Shown piece after piece: positions 1 to 8,406 of a stretch of DNA of 64,000 nucleotides. Position numbers and translations under genes: made by a program. This DNA is from Rhizobium sp. NZLR1. GTDB taxonomy: Bacteria; Pseudomonadota; Alphaproteobacteria; Rhizobiales; Rhizobiaceae. Position 1 is the first letter of the stretch. The number at the start of each line of letters is the position of its first letter. Below the pieces are notes generated by a model, which made no database searches, was not told where the DNA came from, and was given only the letters and a program-made list of their open reading frames with translations. The stretch spans positions 248,001-312,000 of the forward strand of contig NZ_CP071633.1 of the NCBI RefSeq assembly GCF_017357385.1, in the 5' to 3' direction.

Positions 1-490
1 CGCGGTTTGCCGCATGTAAAGTTACAGCAAAGGGTTCTGCGAAGGCGGCCTCATGAATGGAAATGCCCTCAGTGACCTTGTGGCATTGCCAGCGCTCCGC
101 CACCAGTCGCTGGCGAAAACCGCCCTGAATATGCGGCATCGGCATGGCGCTGCCATAAAACCGCATGTTGAGGCAGTGGTTCTGCTGTCCCTTCAGGCAA
201 TATTGGCAATGATTGCACGGCCGGCTTGGGGAAACCGCAACACGGTCTCCCATGGCAAGATCGGCAACGCCGGCGCCCCGTGCCTTGACCGTCCCGGCAA
301 TCTCATGGCCGAGAATCATCGGTTCGCGCAGACGAACGGTGCCGAAGCCGCCGTGATTGTAATAGTGCAGGTCGGAACCGCAGATGCCGCCGGCTTCGAT
401 GGCAATCTCAACCTGCCCCGCGCCTACAACCTCCGGCTCTCGCTCTTCGATCCTCAGATCCTTGGCGGCATGAATGACGATGGCTTTCAT
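1..490 (-). CDS. idnD: L-idonate 5-dehydrogenase-like zinc alcohol dehydrogenase, partial
   Basis: The first 163 codons of a zinc-dependent medium-chain dehydrogenase; the rest lies beyond the left edge. The start is ATG at 488-490. The N-terminal catalytic domain is visible: GGICGSDLHYY carries the catalytic zinc cysteine, GHEIAGTV the HE pair, and a four-cysteine structural-zinc loop (CNHCQYCLKGQQNHC) follows. Enzymes of this type oxidise L-idonate to 5-keto-D-gluconate with NAD(P). The gene begins 10 bp after the 2-hydroxyacid dehydrogenase and is divergent from idnO and gluconokinase, which supports the idonate assignment over sorbitol or threonine dehydrogenase. The exact substrate is inferred from context. 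Confidence 0.8.
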   Translation of the reverse strand, partial: MKAIVIHAAKDLRIEEREPEVVGAGQVEIAIEAGGICGSDLHYYNHGGFGTVRLREPMILGHEIAGTVKARGAGVADLAMGDRVAVSPSRPCNHCQYCLKGQQNHCLNMRFYGSAMPMPHIQGGFRQRLVAERWQCHKVTEGISIHEAAFAEPFAVTLHAANR

Positions 491-500
491 ATCGAAATCC

Positions 501-1442
501 TTACACGACGGGAGTTGGAAGTGGGCGACCGGCAAAATGCGCAGCGAGATTGTCTCTGACCAGTTGGCCCATTGCCTTGCGTGTCTCGACGGTACCGGAG
601 CCATGATGGGGCTGCAACACAACGTTTTTGAGCGTCAGGAAACGCGCATCGATCTTGGGTTCGTTCAGGAAGACATCGAGGCCTGCAGCCTGAATGCTAC
701 GGTCTTGCAGTGCGGCGATCAGCGCCTCTTCGTCGACGGTCGTCCCGCGCGAAACATTGATCAAAATGCCGTTGGGGCCGAGGGCTTTAAGCACATCGGC
801 GTCGATGATCTTCACAGTCGCCTCCCCTCCCGGAACGATGACGATCAGAAAATCGGCCCAATCGGCAAGCGCCACCAGGTCCGGCTGGTAGGCATAGGCG
901 ACATCCGTGTGCTCGTGGCGAGTGAAATAGGCGATGTCGCAGCCGAAACCGGCAGCCCTTCTGGCGATTGCCTGGCCGATCCGGCCCATGCCGATGATCC
1001 CGACCTTCTTGCCGGAGACGCGCGTCACCAGCGGCATGGCGACACTGCCCCATTGGCCGGAGCGGACGAAAACGTCGGCCTGCGGAACCTGTCTCGCCGT
1101 GGCAAGCAGCAGCCCGATGGCGATGTCGGCGACATCTTCGGTGAGCACATCGGGGGTATTGGTCACGCGAATGCCATTGGCGCGGGAAAAGGACAGGTCG
1201 ATCGCGTCGGTGCCGACGCCGTAACAGGAGACGATCTCCAGCTTCGGCAGTTGCTTCATCAGCTCGGCGGAGGCGCCGAGTTCACCACGCGTCGCGATGG
1301 CGCGAATATCCCTGCCGACCCTTACGATCAGTTCTTGCCGGTCTGCCGCTTCCCACAGGCGATGGATGCGATACTTCGCCTCCAGATCCACCATGTCCCA
1401 CTCCGGATAGGCTCCGGTCATCAAGATTTCTACCTCAGGCAT
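501..1442 (-). CDS. D-isomer-specific 2-hydroxyacid dehydrogenase (GhrB/2-ketogluconate reductase-like)
   Basis: A 313-residue NAD(P)-dependent 2-hydroxyacid dehydrogenase. It has the Rossmann motif GMGRIGQ, the catalytic arginine in NVSRGTTVDE, the glutamate in LNEP and the histidine in QPHHGS, in the usual order and spacing. An in-frame ATG lies six codons upstream (1458-1460), but the ATG at 1440-1442 has a GGAG about 8 nt before it, so I chose that. It is the first gene of a leftward operon with idnD, and its promoter region carries the 1475-1490 palindrome. In this context it probably reduces a ketogluconate (2-keto- or 2,5-diketo-) or glyoxylate/hydroxypyruvate. The family is certain; the substrate is inferred. 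Confidence 0.8.
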   Translation of the reverse strand: MPEVEILMTGAYPEWDMVDLEAKYRIHRLWEAADRQELIVRVGRDIRAIATRGELGASAELMKQLPKLEIVSCYGVGTDAIDLSFSRANGIRVTNTPDVLTEDVADIAIGLLLATARQVPQADVFVRSGQWGSVAMPLVTRVSGKKVGIIGMGRIGQAIARRAAGFGCDIAYFTRHEHTDVAYAYQPDLVALADWADFLIVIVPGGEATVKIIDADVLKALGPNGILINVSRGTTVDEEALIAALQDRSIQAAGLDVFLNEPKIDARFLTLKNVVLQPHHGSGTVETRKAMGQLVRDNLAAHFAGRPLPTPVV

Positions 1443-1474
1443 TCCGTCTCCATCCGGCATTTTGACAGTTGATT

Positions 1475-1490
1475 ATGTTATCGATAACAT
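1475..1490. promoter_or_regulatory. Palindromic GntR/IdnR-type operator, copy 1
   Basis: A perfect 16-bp palindrome, ATGTTATCGATAACAT, lies in the divergent gap between the 2-hydroxyacid dehydrogenase and idnO. It has the form of operators bound by LacI-family gluconate/idonate repressors (ATGTTA-N4-TAACAT). The same 16 bp recur at 3849-3864. No matching regulator gene lies nearby, so the repressor must be encoded elsewhere. Confidence 0.8.
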
Positions 1491-1577
1491 ATAATTCGAA
1501 GGCGGGATGTCAAGTGAGTTTCACCGCGAGTGGCGGTATAAGCGGTCATTCGCAGCGACACTGGAGGAGTTATTTGC

Positions 1578-2342
1578 ATGAAGAACCTGTTTGATCTGAC
1601 CGGACGGCTTGCCCTGATCACCGGCTCGAGCCAGGGGATCGGCTATGCCCTGGCGGAAGGCCTGGCCCAACACGGCGCCGAGGTCATCATCAACGGCCGC
1701 ACGCCCGAAAGCGTCAAGCGCGCAGTCGAGAGCCTCAAGGCTCAGGGCCTGTCTGCCCATGCGGCGATCTTCGACGTGACCAGCAAGGATGCGGCCAAAC
1801 AGGGCATTGACGCGGTCGAAGCCGATATCGGGTCGCTCGACATCCTGATCAACAATGCCGGCATGCAGTTTCGAAGCCCGCTGGAAGATTTTCCGGCGGA
1901 CAAATGGGAACTGCTGTTGACCACCAATATTTCGAGCGTGTTTTACGTCGGCCAGGCAGCCGCCAAAGCCATGATCGCCCGCGGCAAGGGCAAGATTATC
2001 AACATCGCCTCGGTTCAAAGCGAACTCGCCCGCCCCGGCATTGCTCCTTATACGGCAACCAAGGGCGCGGTGCGCAATCTGACGCGCGGCATGTGCGCCG
2101 ACTGGGCCAAGTACGGCCTGCAGATCAACGCGATTGCGCCAGGTTATTTCAAGACGCCGCTCAACCAGGCGCTCGTCGACAACCCCGAATTCTCGTCTTG
2201 GCTCGAGAAGCGGACGCCGGCCGGACGGTGGGGCAATGTCGAGGAACTGGTCGGCGCTGCCGTTTTCCTGTCGGGCGGCGGTTCGTCCTTCATCAACGGC
2301 CACACGCTTTATGTCGACGGCGGCATCACGACCTGCCTCTGA
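1578..2342 (+). CDS. idnO: Gluconate 5-dehydrogenase (5-keto-D-gluconate reductase), SDR family
   Basis: A 254-residue classical SDR, the usual length for IdnO/Gno. It has TGSSQGIG at residues 15-22 for the cofactor, NNAG in the middle, the catalytic serine in NIASVQS and the YTATK Tyr-Lys pair. These enzymes interconvert 5-ketogluconate and D-gluconate. A GGAGGAG-like ribosome site (ctggaggagttatttgc) precedes the ATG. It opens a rightward operon with gluconokinase 13 bp downstream, so product gluconate can be phosphorylated at once. The resemblance to Gno-type reductases is strong over the whole length. Confidence 0.88.
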   Translation: MKNLFDLTGRLALITGSSQGIGYALAEGLAQHGAEVIINGRTPESVKRAVESLKAQGLSAHAAIFDVTSKDAAKQGIDAVEADIGSLDILINNAGMQFRSPLEDFPADKWELLLTTNISSVFYVGQAAAKAMIARGKGKIINIASVQSELARPGIAPYTATKGAVRNLTRGMCADWAKYGLQINAIAPGYFKTPLNQALVDNPEFSSWLEKRTPAGRWGNVEELVGAAVFLSGGGSSFINGHTLYVDGGITTCL

Positions 2343-2355
2343 CAGAGACGAGACA

Positions 2356-2910
2356 ATGGACTTCGAAAGAAAGGCACCGCCTCTTGCCGTCGTTGTCATG
2401 GGCGTAAGCGGCTGCGGCAAATCCTCGGTTGGAGAGCGCATCGCCGCTGAATACGGCATGCGATTTGTCGAGGGCGATCAACTCCACCCCGTCGGAAATG
2501 TCGCGAAAATGGCTGAGGGCACCCCGCTCACCGACGCCGACCGGCTGCCCTGGCTCGACCGGATTGGTGAGGAAATAACCACTGCGCAAGGCGCGTCGCA
2601 GGGATTGGTGATCTCGTGTTCGGCGCTGAAGAAAGCCTATCGGGACAGGCTGCGGCAGGCGGCAAGCGGGCGTCTGGCCTTCGTTTTCCTGGAAGGGTCT
2701 CGCGATCTATTGCTGTCGCGGATGCAGGCCCGCAAGGGTCATTTCATGCCGGCGTCCTTGCTTGACAGCCAACTGCAGGCGCTGGAGCCGCCGGCCGGTG
2801 AACCTCACGTGGTGACGGTGCCGATCGATAATGTGTTGGACGATATTGTGGCGCTGGCTTGCAAAGGGCTGAGCGGCGTGGCTGTCAAGGGAGGGTTTCA
2901 TGCAGTGTGA
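2356..2910 (+). CDS. gntK: Gluconokinase
   Basis: A 184-residue kinase of the GntK/IdnK type that phosphorylates D-gluconate to 6-phosphogluconate, feeding the Entner-Doudoroff or pentose phosphate pathway. The P-loop GVSGCGKS is at residues 16-23, followed by the family hallmarks FVEGDQLHP and NVAKMAEGTPLTDADR, and the CSALKKAYRDRLR segment. The open frame runs back to 2134, but the ATG at 2356 gives the family's normal N-terminus just before the P-loop and sits 13 bp after idnO. Its 3' end overlaps the next gene by 11 bp, consistent with translational coupling. Confidence 0.92.
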   Translation: MDFERKAPPLAVVVMGVSGCGKSSVGERIAAEYGMRFVEGDQLHPVGNVAKMAEGTPLTDADRLPWLDRIGEEITTAQGASQGLVISCSALKKAYRDRLRQAASGRLAFVFLEGSRDLLLSRMQARKGHFMPASLLDSQLQALEPPAGEPHVVTVPIDNVLDDIVALACKGLSGVAVKGGFHAV

Positions 2911-3793
2911 CTATAGAGCAGATGTCGCCGTCATCGGCGCGGGCATCATGGGAACGGCGATCGTCAGCCGACTGATCGAAACCGGCCACAAAGTATCGGT
3001 CTTTGACCTGGATGCCGAAAAAGTTGCGGCATTAGCAGCCAAGGGCGCCCACGCGGCGAGTTCCGTGCAAGATGCGGTCGCGGCGTCGGAATTCTGCGTG
3101 CTCAGCCTCAATCATGCGAACATCGTGCGTGCCGTCGTCTTCGGCGAGAAGGGCGTTGCAGCGGCGGCGAGCGCCGACAAGCTGCTGATCGACATGTCCT
3201 CCATCGATCCCGCCGAGACCGCGGACATGGCGATGCGACTGCGCCGGGAAACGGGCATGGCATGGGTGGATTGCCCGCTTTCCGGCGGCGTGCCCGGTGC
3301 GCTGAGCGGGCGCCTGACGATCATGGCCGGCGGCAGCCCTGAGGATTTCGAACGGGCGCGCGTGGTGATGCGGCATCTTGCCGCCAATTACACGCTGATG
3401 GGCGGATCCGGCGCCGGGCAGACCACGAAGCTGATCAACCAGCTGTTTTGCGCCGTGCTGTTTCAGGCCGTCGCTGAAGCCGTCAAGCTTGCCGAAGCCG
3501 GCGGCGTCGATCCCTCAGCCATCCCGGCAGCTCTTGCCGGCGGTCGGGCGGACAATCGGATCATGCAGGAATTCATGGCAAAATTCGCCGCCCGGGATTT
3601 CTCACCGACCGGCAGGATCGACAACATGCTGAAGGACCTGGATTCGCTGCAGGCCTTTGCGCTGAAGACAAAGACGCCCTTGCCGATGACCGGCGCGGTA
3701 GTCGAAATCCACCGACTGCTCTGCGCCGCCGGGCTCGGGCCGAAGGACTCCGCCGAAATGATGCGCCTTCTCGACGGGCTTCAGCCCGGCTGA
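2900..3793 (+). CDS. NAD(P)-dependent beta-hydroxyacid dehydrogenase (6-phosphogluconate/3-hydroxyisobutyrate dehydrogenase family)
   Basis: A 297-residue member of the beta-hydroxyacid dehydrogenase family. The N-terminal Rossmann motif VIGAGIMGTAIV, the substrate motif DCPLSGGVPGALSGRL and the catalytic lysine region GAGQTTKLINQ are all present. The family includes 3-hydroxyisobutyrate, tartronate semialdehyde and short 6-phosphogluconate dehydrogenases. Its 11-bp overlap with gluconokinase suggests it acts on a sugar acid or phosphosugar acid from the same pathway, but the length is well below that of full 6-phosphogluconate dehydrogenases. The exact reaction is open. Confidence 0.8.
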   Translation: MQCDYRADVAVIGAGIMGTAIVSRLIETGHKVSVFDLDAEKVAALAAKGAHAASSVQDAVAASEFCVLSLNHANIVRAVVFGEKGVAAAASADKLLIDMSSIDPAETADMAMRLRRETGMAWVDCPLSGGVPGALSGRLTIMAGGSPEDFERARVVMRHLAANYTLMGGSGAGQTTKLINQLFCAVLFQAVAEAVKLAEAGGVDPSAIPAALAGGRADNRIMQEFMAKFAARDFSPTGRIDNMLKDLDSLQAFALKTKTPLPMTGAVVEIHRLLCAAGLGPKDSAEMMRLLDGLQPG

Positions 3794-3848
3794 CGCCAAT
3801 CTTTATTCGAAATTCGAGATTGTCATCTTTCCGCTTGACCATCAGCAA

Positions 3849-3864
3849 ATGTTATCGATAACAT
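3849..3864. promoter_or_regulatory. Palindromic GntR/IdnR-type operator, copy 2
   Basis: An identical copy of the 16-bp palindrome at 1475-1490, here in the 78-bp stretch before the transporter operon. It argues that the importer at 3902-7606 is controlled by the same LacI-family repressor as the enzymes, from its own promoter. Confidence 0.8.
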
Positions 3865-3901
3865 ACAGCCAATGACAACCGCAGCTTTGGGAGGAGCCAC
3901 A

Positions 3902-5398
3902 GTGGAAGCCAGGAGACTGCTGGAGTTCCAATCGATCACCAAGAGCTTCGGCGGCACGCAAGCGCTGCGTGATGTCTCGATCGATTTGCGCGAGGGAGAA
4001 ATTCTCGCGCTGCTCGGAGAAAACGGCGCCGGCAAATCGACGCTCATCAAGACGCTCGCCGGCATCTACAAGCCAGATAGCGGCGACATCCTTTTCCGCG
4101 GCGAGAGCTACCACCATCGCCCCCCGAAGCCGAACGAGCGGCAGCCGGTTGCCTTCATCCACCAGGATCTCGGTTTGATCGAGTGGATGACGGTCGGCGA
4201 GAATATGGGCCTGTCGCAGGGCTTCTCGATGCGCCGCGGCCTGATCGATTGGAACAGGACGCAAGCGCGCGCCAAGGAAGCCCTGAAACTGGTTGGCTGC
4301 GATTTTGACCCCACCACGCGGGTCTCGACGTTGTCGCGCACCGAAAAATCGCTTGTCGCCATCGCTCGCGCACTTGCCGTCGAAGCTGACGTTCTGGTGC
4401 TCGACGAGCCGACGGCGAGCCTGCCCGCCGATGAAGTCGACCGGCTGTTCAATGCGATCCGTCCTCTAAAGGATCGCGGCGTCGGCATGATCTATGTCTC
4501 CCACAGGCTCGACGAGATTTTCCGTATTGCCGATCGGGTCGCCGTTCTGCGTGACGGATGCATGGTCGGACAGAAGCCGGTCAGCGAAACGGCGCCCGAC
4601 GAGCTGGTGACGATGATCATCGGTCGCAGCGGCGATAGTCTCTTTTCCAAGGCCGCGATTACGCCCGGCAAGGCGATCGTCAAGGTTCGTGACCTCATCT
4701 GTGCCGGCACGAGCCCGATATCCTTCGATATCCGCGAAGGTGAGCTGCTCGGCCTGGCCGGATTGCGTGGCGCCGGCCAGGAGCGGATCGGCCGGGCGCT
4801 GTTCGGTTGCGAGCCCTTCAACGGCACGGTTCTGCTGCATGACGAGGCCCCGGATCTTTCGAGCCCGCGACGGGCCATGGCGTCGGGGATCGGATTGATT
4901 GCCCGTGACCGGACGGAAGAATCCGTTGCTCTGTCGCTTTCCATCCGGGAAAATACCTATCTCAATCCAGGCGCCGTCGGCCGCGGGCTTTTGTCCTTCC
5001 TGTCGCCGCGCGGCGAAGCCGACCTTGCCCATGCGATCGGCCACACCGTCGGCCTGCGGCCGAACGATCCGGATCTGCCGGTCGAGGCCCTGTCGGGCGG
5101 CAACCAGCAGAAGGTGGTCGTCGGTCGCTGGCTGGCGACCGGCCGCAAGCTGCTGGTCGCGGAAGATCCGACCGCCGGCGTCGACATCGGCGCGCGTGCC
5201 GAGATCTACCGTCTGATCACCCAGGCGCTCGAGGCGGGTCTCGCGGTTGTCGTCGTCTCGACCGATTTCGAGGAAATCGCCCATATATGCCACCGCGCGC
5301 TGGTCTTCTCGCGCGGCAAAATCGTCAGCGAACTGACTGGAAGCGCCCTCACGACGGAGGCGGTCATCACCGCCGCCTCCGCGTCGGAAGCGGCTTGA
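3902..5398 (+). CDS. Sugar ABC transporter ATP-binding protein, RbsA/MglA type
   Basis: A tandem ABC ATPase of about 498 residues, the energising subunit of a CUT2 (ribose-type) importer. The first nucleotide domain has a good Walker A (GENGAGKST, residues 39-47) and Walker B (LVLDEPTA), but its signature reads TLSRTEKS instead of LSxGQxQ. The second has a degenerate Walker A (GLRGAGQERIG) and a good signature LSGGNQQK, as in RbsA. I chose the GTG at 3902 because GGGAGGAG lies 5 nt upstream; the ATG at 3872 is only 7 bp past the operator. Context suggests gluconate, ketogluconate or idonate as cargo, which is inference. Confidence 0.88.
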   Translation: MEARRLLEFQSITKSFGGTQALRDVSIDLREGEILALLGENGAGKSTLIKTLAGIYKPDSGDILFRGESYHHRPPKPNERQPVAFIHQDLGLIEWMTVGENMGLSQGFSMRRGLIDWNRTQARAKEALKLVGCDFDPTTRVSTLSRTEKSLVAIARALAVEADVLVLDEPTASLPADEVDRLFNAIRPLKDRGVGMIYVSHRLDEIFRIADRVAVLRDGCMVGQKPVSETAPDELVTMIIGRSGDSLFSKAAITPGKAIVKVRDLICAGTSPISFDIREGELLGLAGLRGAGQERIGRALFGCEPFNGTVLLHDEAPDLSSPRRAMASGIGLIARDRTEESVALSLSIRENTYLNPGAVGRGLLSFLSPRGEADLAHAIGHTVGLRPNDPDLPVEALSGGNQQKVVVGRWLATGRKLLVAEDPTAGVDIGARAEIYRLITQALEAGLAVVVVSTDFEEIAHICHRALVFSRGKIVSELTGSALTTEAVITAASASEAA

Positions 5399-5416
5399 GC
5401 CATCGGGAGAACAGCC

Positions 5417-6457
5417 ATGCAATCCATTGAATCCACCGCGCTGGAGCCAACCAAGAGCGAAATGGCCGGCCTGTCCACAGGCCAGAAGATCGGACGCCTG
5501 ATCCCGGTCTACGGGCTGGTGATCCTGACCGTCGGCCTGATCGTGATCTTCTCGATCCTTCTGCCGGATACGTTCCCCACCGTGCTGAACGTTCGCTCGA
5601 TTGTCTCAGACAAGGCAATCATCGCGCTTCTGTCGCTCGCCGCGATGATCCCGATGGCATCGGGCCGCATCGATCTGACCGTTGGCTACGGCATCGTGCT
5701 CTGGCATATTCTCGCCATCAGCCTGCAGACCGCTTATGGCCTGCCCTGGCCGGTCGCCGTGATCATCGTTCTGGCGCTCGGCGTCCTCACCGGCTTCATC
5801 AACGGGCTGTTGGTCGAAGTCGCAAAGATCGACAGCTTCATCGCCACGCTCGGTACGGGAACGGTTCTCTACGCGCTTGCCCTCTGGCACACCGGCGGGC
5901 GGCAGGTGGTCGGCGTCTTGCCGGAGGGTTTCTATGCGCTGAATGGCACCATGCTGTTCGGCCTGCCGATCACCGGCTTCTACGTGCTGCTGATCGCCAT
6001 CTGCATGTGGGTCGTGCTCGAATACCTGCCGATCGGCCGCTATCTCTACGCCATCGGCGCCAATCCCAAGGCGGCAGCCCTCAATGGCATTCCGGTCCGC
6101 AAATTCGTGATCGGCGCATTCGTCACCTCAGGCCTGCTGGCAGCGCTGACCGGGGTCCTTCTCGCCTCGAAGCTGCGCATCGGCCAGGCCAGCGTCGGCC
6201 TCGAATATCTGCTACCGGCGCTTGTCGGCGCATTTCTCGGATCGACGACGATCAAGCCGGGGCGGGTGAACGTCTGGGGCACTTTGATCGGCGTCATCAT
6301 TCTGGCGGTCGGCATATCCGGAATTCAGCAATTCGGCGGGTCGTTCTTCGTCGAGCCGCTGTTCAACGGCGTAACCCTGCTGATTGCGATCGGCATAGCA
6401 GGGTATGCCCAGCGCAAGCGCGGAGCTGTGAGGAGGATCACACCCGCATCCAAATGA
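5417..6457 (+). CDS. Sugar ABC transporter permease, RbsC type
   Basis: A 346-residue polytopic membrane protein of the BPD_transp_2 (RbsC/AraH) family. It has many hydrophobic helices, the conserved loop ASGRIDLTVGYG in the position of the family's GGIDLSVG motif, and the AIGANPKAAALNGIPV segment typical of ribose-type permeases. It starts 18 bp after the ATPase and is followed by the binding protein, forming a complete importer. The replacement of GGIDLSVG by SGRIDLTVG is a minor variation. Confidence 0.88.
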   Translation: MQSIESTALEPTKSEMAGLSTGQKIGRLIPVYGLVILTVGLIVIFSILLPDTFPTVLNVRSIVSDKAIIALLSLAAMIPMASGRIDLTVGYGIVLWHILAISLQTAYGLPWPVAVIIVLALGVLTGFINGLLVEVAKIDSFIATLGTGTVLYALALWHTGGRQVVGVLPEGFYALNGTMLFGLPITGFYVLLIAICMWVVLEYLPIGRYLYAIGANPKAAALNGIPVRKFVIGAFVTSGLLAALTGVLLASKLRIGQASVGLEYLLPALVGAFLGSTTIKPGRVNVWGTLIGVIILAVGISGIQQFGGSFFVEPLFNGVTLLIAIGIAGYAQRKRGAVRRITPASK

Positions 6458-6508
6458 GGATGCCGGCTCATCCCGGCATCTTACAACAAACAAAATGGAG
6501 GAGTGGAC

Positions 6509-7606
6509 ATGAAGCGCAGAACATTATTGCAGGCAACGGTCGCAACCGTCGCCGTTATGCTCAGCATGCCGGCATTGGCCGATTCGATGGCCGACGCCAA
6601 GGCGGTGGTGGACAAGTATGCTTCCAAGGTAAGCGCCTGGGATGGCCCGACGAGCGGCCCCAAGGGCGCCAGCGGAAAGAACATCGTCATTCTGGCCGGC
6701 GACATGAAGAATGGCGGCATTCTCGGCGTGGTCAATGGCGTTCAGGAAGCGGCGGGCGCGCTGGGGTGGACGGTCAAGGCGCTTGACGGCGCCGGTTCGA
6801 TCGGCGGGCGGACCGCGGCGTTCGGCCAGGCGATGGCCCTGAAGCCGGATGGCATCATCATCAACGGCTTCGACGCGGTCGAGCAGAAGCCGGCGATGGA
6901 AGCGGCCAAGGCGGCCGGTATTCCAATGGTTTCCTGGCACGCCGCCTCGGCTGTCGGCCCCGTTCCCGAAGTCGGCGTCTTCGCTAACGTGACGACCGAT
7001 GCGATGGAAGTATCGAAGTCTGCGGCCGATTGGGCCTTCGTCGACGCAGGCGGCAAGCCTGGCGTCATCATCTTTACCGACTCCACCTATGCGATCGCGA
7101 TCGCCAAGGCCGACCGCATGAAGAAGGAGATCGAGGATCTCGGCGGCACGGTGCTCGAATATGTCGACACGCCGATTGCCGAAACCTCTCAGCGCATGCC
7201 GCAATTGACCACGTCGCTGCTGCAGAAGTATGGCGCCAAGTGGACGCATTCTCTGGCGATCAACGACCTCTATTACGACTTCATGGGGCCTTCGCTCGCT
7301 TCAGCCGGCATTGCCGGCGACGGAAAACCGGTGAACGTTGCAGCAGGCGATGGTTCGGAGAGCGCCTATCAACGTATCCGCGCCAAGCAGTTTCAGGCCG
7401 TCACGGTCGCCGAGCCGCTCAACCTCCAGGGCTGGCAGCTCGTCGACGAGCTTAACCGCGCCTTTGCGGGCGTTCCGTGGTCGGGTTACGTGTCGCCACT
7501 GCATGTGGTGACCAGCGCCAACGTCGAGTTCGACGGCGGACCGAAGAACAGCTTCGATCCCGATAACGGCTATCGCGATCAATACAAGAAAGTCTGGGGC
7601 AAATAA
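6509..7606 (+). CDS. Periplasmic sugar-binding protein of the ribose-type importer
   Basis: A 365-residue periplasmic binding protein. It opens with a basic stretch and hydrophobic core ending in MPALADS, a typical signal peptide cleaved near residue 24. The body has the RbsB-like fold signs NIVILAGDMKNGG and GIIINGFDAVEQKPAMEAAKAAGIPMVSWH. The start is ATG 6509 with GGAGGAG 5 nt before it; an in-frame GTG two codons upstream overlaps that site. It is the last gene of the importer operon and is followed by a stem-loop. The ligand is unproven; the shared operator points to gluconate or a keto-derivative. Confidence 0.88.
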   Translation: MKRRTLLQATVATVAVMLSMPALADSMADAKAVVDKYASKVSAWDGPTSGPKGASGKNIVILAGDMKNGGILGVVNGVQEAAGALGWTVKALDGAGSIGGRTAAFGQAMALKPDGIIINGFDAVEQKPAMEAAKAAGIPMVSWHAASAVGPVPEVGVFANVTTDAMEVSKSAADWAFVDAGGKPGVIIFTDSTYAIAIAKADRMKKEIEDLGGTVLEYVDTPIAETSQRMPQLTTSLLQKYGAKWTHSLAINDLYYDFMGPSLASAGIAGDGKPVNVAAGDGSESAYQRIRAKQFQAVTVAEPLNLQGWQLVDELNRAFAGVPWSGYVSPLHVVTSANVEFDGGPKNSFDPDNGYRDQYKKVWGK

Positions 7607-7616
7607 GCCTCCGATC

Positions 7617-7640
7617 AGGGCGTATCGGTCGATACGCCCT
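7617..7640 (+). terminator. Stem-loop after the importer operon
   Basis: A perfect 10-bp inverted repeat (AGGGCGTATC / GATACGCCCT) with a GGTC loop, 10 bp after the binding-protein stop. No T-run follows, so it may protect the upstream mRNA or attenuate read-through into the next gene rather than be a strong intrinsic terminator. Confidence 0.6.
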
Positions 7641-7695
7641 CACTTCCTCGCATCCCCATCGATCCAGCTCCGGCGAGTTTTGGAAAAGAGAAGCT

Positions 7696-8034
7696 ATGAT
7701 TATTCGTTATGCTTTATTTGAAGGTGAAATCCATCCCGGTCGGGAAGAGGAATTCCGCGACTTCGTGAAACAGCGGCTCGTCCCGCTCTGGACGAAATTT
7801 CCGGGCGCCGAGGAAGTCCGGGTGCTGGACGGGATGGAGCGCGACGAAGGCGCCCCGGTCTATGCCATGGCCTTGGCCATTCGTTACCCGGATATGGATG
7901 CAGTGAACGCAGCGCTTCGCTCCGATGTGCGCTTCGAGAGCCGCGAGGTCACCGGCGAACTCCTCCAGCTCTTCACCGGCAAGGTGCATCATCACGTCTT
8001 CCAGGCCAACGAATACTCGCCGCATACCGCCTGA
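7696..8034 (+). CDS. Small dimeric alpha/beta-barrel protein (ABM/EthD-like)
   Basis: A 112-residue soluble protein with no signal peptide. The beginning (MIIRYALFEGEIHPGREEEFRDFVKQ) and the middle (YAMALAIRYPDMDAVNAAL) fit the dimeric alpha/beta-barrel fold of small monooxygenases and mutarotase-like proteins. A purine-rich AAAGAGAAG lies just before the ATG. It follows the gluconate-type importer after the 7617-7640 hairpin on the same strand, so it may be the last gene of that operon. Family membership is tentative and I cannot name a reaction. Confidence 0.6.
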   Translation: MIIRYALFEGEIHPGREEEFRDFVKQRLVPLWTKFPGAEEVRVLDGMERDEGAPVYAMALAIRYPDMDAVNAALRSDVRFESREVTGELLQLFTGKVHHHVFQANEYSPHTA

Positions 8035-8120
8035 GATCGGCGCATCGATTTCGGCAAGCAACGCATGTTTTCCGGGTGATGGTCTTGATGACTGCGTCAG
8101 GTCGCCGTCGCAACTCATCG

Positions 8121-8406
8121 ATTGCGGCCGGAATTCCTGGCGATATAAAGGTTGGCGTCCGCCATATGCAGCGCCGCCCCCAGGCAGTCGGCCGATGGAA
8201 CAGGTGACTTCAAGCTTCGGGGTCACCTTGGCCATTCGTGGTCCGCAGCCGCTCGACATCGGCAAAGGTGTCCCCGGCACTCGCCCGGGAAACAACAGCA
8301 GGAATTCCTCGCCGCCCATCCGGATCGTCAGACAGCCTTCCTGTCCAGTGTCGCCCAGCAACGCGGCGCAGAAGCTGCAATTCATGCCGATTGCATCGCT
8401 GAACAT
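8121..8406 (-). pseudogene. Decayed diguanylate cyclase (GGDEF) fragment
   Basis: On the minus strand the pieces of a GGDEF domain appear in order but in different frames. First comes an RMGGEEFLLLFPG motif (its GGEEF codons at 8302-8316), then AGDTFADVERLR in a second frame, then KLEVTCSIG back in the first frame, then an LYRQEF segment near 8140 matching the usual LYxAK end. At least two frameshifts and the loss of the N-terminus make this a remnant. No intact partner domain is seen beside it. Confidence 0.6.

Noticed and set aside
501..1460. Hydroxyacid dehydrogenase start at 1460
   Set aside because: The ATG six codons later has a GGAG at the right distance, while the outer one has none.
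7696..8034. Identification as a 2-keto-gluconate mutarotase
   Set aside because: The fold fits several small dimeric barrel families, and nothing in the sequence favours one.
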